Below are positions 63,301-64,000 of a DNA stretch of 64,000 bases, in pieces. Each line of letters opens with the position of its first letter. Position 1 is the first letter of the stretch. This stretch comes from Tetrahymena elliotti 4EA. Taxonomy: Eukaryota; Ciliophora; Oligohymenophorea; Hymenostomatida; Tetrahymenidae. The DNA is taken from positions 62,001 to 126,000 of the forward strand of contig AFXF02001505.1 of assembly GCA_000231825.2 (NCBI GenBank). Reading direction: 5' to 3'. The notes beneath the pieces are model-generated. The model was not told the DNA's origin. It was given only the letters and a program-made list of their open reading frames with translations, and did no database searches. The translations under genes and the position numbers were made by a program.

Positions 63301-64000
63301 TTTTTCTTTTTACCTAATTTAAATCGTGCTAAAATTCATGAAATTAATCAGCATTTTCTCTTTTAAAATAAATAAAATAATTAATTAAAAATGTCTCTCT
63401 AAATATTTGAAATTTTACCTGTCTTATAATTTTTCTTCAATTTATTTTTATTCAGAAACAAGCTCTTATTTTTCTGTTTCATTGAAGCTTTGTTCTCTTT
63501 CAAGCTCTTCTAATGTATGAAACTTTGTTCTATTTTGGGAGGCAGCAAAAATTATGAAGTAAAATTCCATAATTTTTAGTAAAAGTATAATGGCTTTCTT
63601 ACGAACATTAGCAGAAGTATCTTTAATTCTATCACAAGCACATCCAAGTAATGGGAAAAGGTAATTTTGAGGGACAAGATTTTAAGTGCATAAATCTATG
63701 AAAACTTATATGACATGAGATCTTGAAAAGGCATGCTTATCATATATTCTTTAAATTAAGGCATCAAGTATCTTTTCCTTTGCTTTTTCATGATTTTCAC
63801 TCTCTTCTTCTTGTAAACTCTATTCATCTTATGGCAGATTTTAACGAACAGAGAGAACGTTTTTGATAATATTTCCCATAATTTCTACAACTGCATTTCT
63901 CAAATGGTAAGCTTCATTATCTAAAAGCTGAACAAAACATGATAAATTATTGTAAAATATTTTAGGAATCTTTTCAGACATTTTTAATAAGAATTCTTTA
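60342..64000 (-). CDS. CAPD2: Condensin subunit CAP-D2 (HEAT-repeat), C-terminal part
   Basis: Minus-strand gene cut by the right window edge, so its N-terminus is missing. From the edge inward it reads DNEAYHLRNAVVEIMGNI, RSHVIQVFIDLC and DRIKDTSANVRKKAIILL, matching the conserved HEAT array of condensin non-SMC subunit D2. Further on are GHCALKLLIHIDNIENELKK, SDHLLKINIIVSIGDLLHKYPN, and DPDVQVRKTTMMVLTHLILN with LPEAIGRISRQDK, the core of the Cnd1 domain. The tail is acidic and basic, ending at TGA 60344-60342 (EESEEDYDDDEDYN). Several introns interrupt it (for example near 60600-60650 and 61035-61085). CAP-D2 joins the kleisin CAP-H and SMC2/SMC4 in condensin I, which compacts chromosomes. 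Tetrahymena is known to have more than one CAP-D2 paralogue, and which one this is cannot be told here. Confidence 0.92.

Noticed and set aside
1..64000. Transposon, integrated virus, CRISPR or bacterial contamination
   Set aside because: No transposase, integrase, terminal repeat or spacer array seen. All genes share ciliate code and introns.

Overview
The window looks like macronuclear DNA of an oligohymenophorean ciliate, most likely Tetrahymena or a close relative. It is very AT-rich. Every gene I could follow reads through TAA and TAG, which align with glutamine, and ends only at TGA. Introns are GT-AG: many are 44-60 nt and a few reach 100-550 nt. Intergenic gaps are 0.3-2.5 kb, wider than in Paramecium. 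I saw no bacterial operon structure, tRNA, rRNA, CRISPR array or transposon. Because standard-code ORFs are broken at TAA/TAG, all gene models were rebuilt by hand. For most of them exon lengths and phases sum to whole codons.

Layout: (1) 82-2077 +, C-terminal part of a protein kinase. (2) 3602-6157 -, 851-residue Gln/Asn-rich protein. (3) 8634-12006 +, TPR protein. (4) 12438-13121 +, small membrane-anchored acidic protein. (5) 13662-14105 +, stand-alone holo-ACP synthase. (6) ~14769-19014 +, coiled-coil plus Gln/Asn/Ser-rich protein. (7) 19694-21587 -, DEAD-box helicase (DEFD). (8) 22134-23447 +, RNA polymerase I subunit A49-like, divergent from the helicase across a 546-bp gap with two perfect hairpins. 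(9) 24116-25365 + and (10) 25863-26300 +, unrecognised proteins. (11) 26617-30443 +, cyclic-nucleotide-binding channel with an atypical pore and a CCHC knuckle. (12, 13) 31132-40146 - and 40516-50805 -, a head-to-tail pair of giant paralogous membrane proteins. (14) 52425-54412 +, SLC37-type major facilitator. (15) 55562-59706 +, kinesin-3 with FHA and KIF1-type C-terminal domains. (16) 60342-64000 -, condensin subunit CAP-D2, cut by the window edge.

The genes are independent nuclear units, and no shared pathway is evident. Several are housekeeping (Pol I, condensin, holo-ACP synthase, helicase). Others belong to types that ciliates have expanded (kinases, channels, kinesins, giant Cys-rich surface proteins). 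The parts most worth a second look are the tandem giant surface-protein pair, the channel whose pore lacks the potassium filter, and the hairpin-bearing region upstream of the A49 gene.
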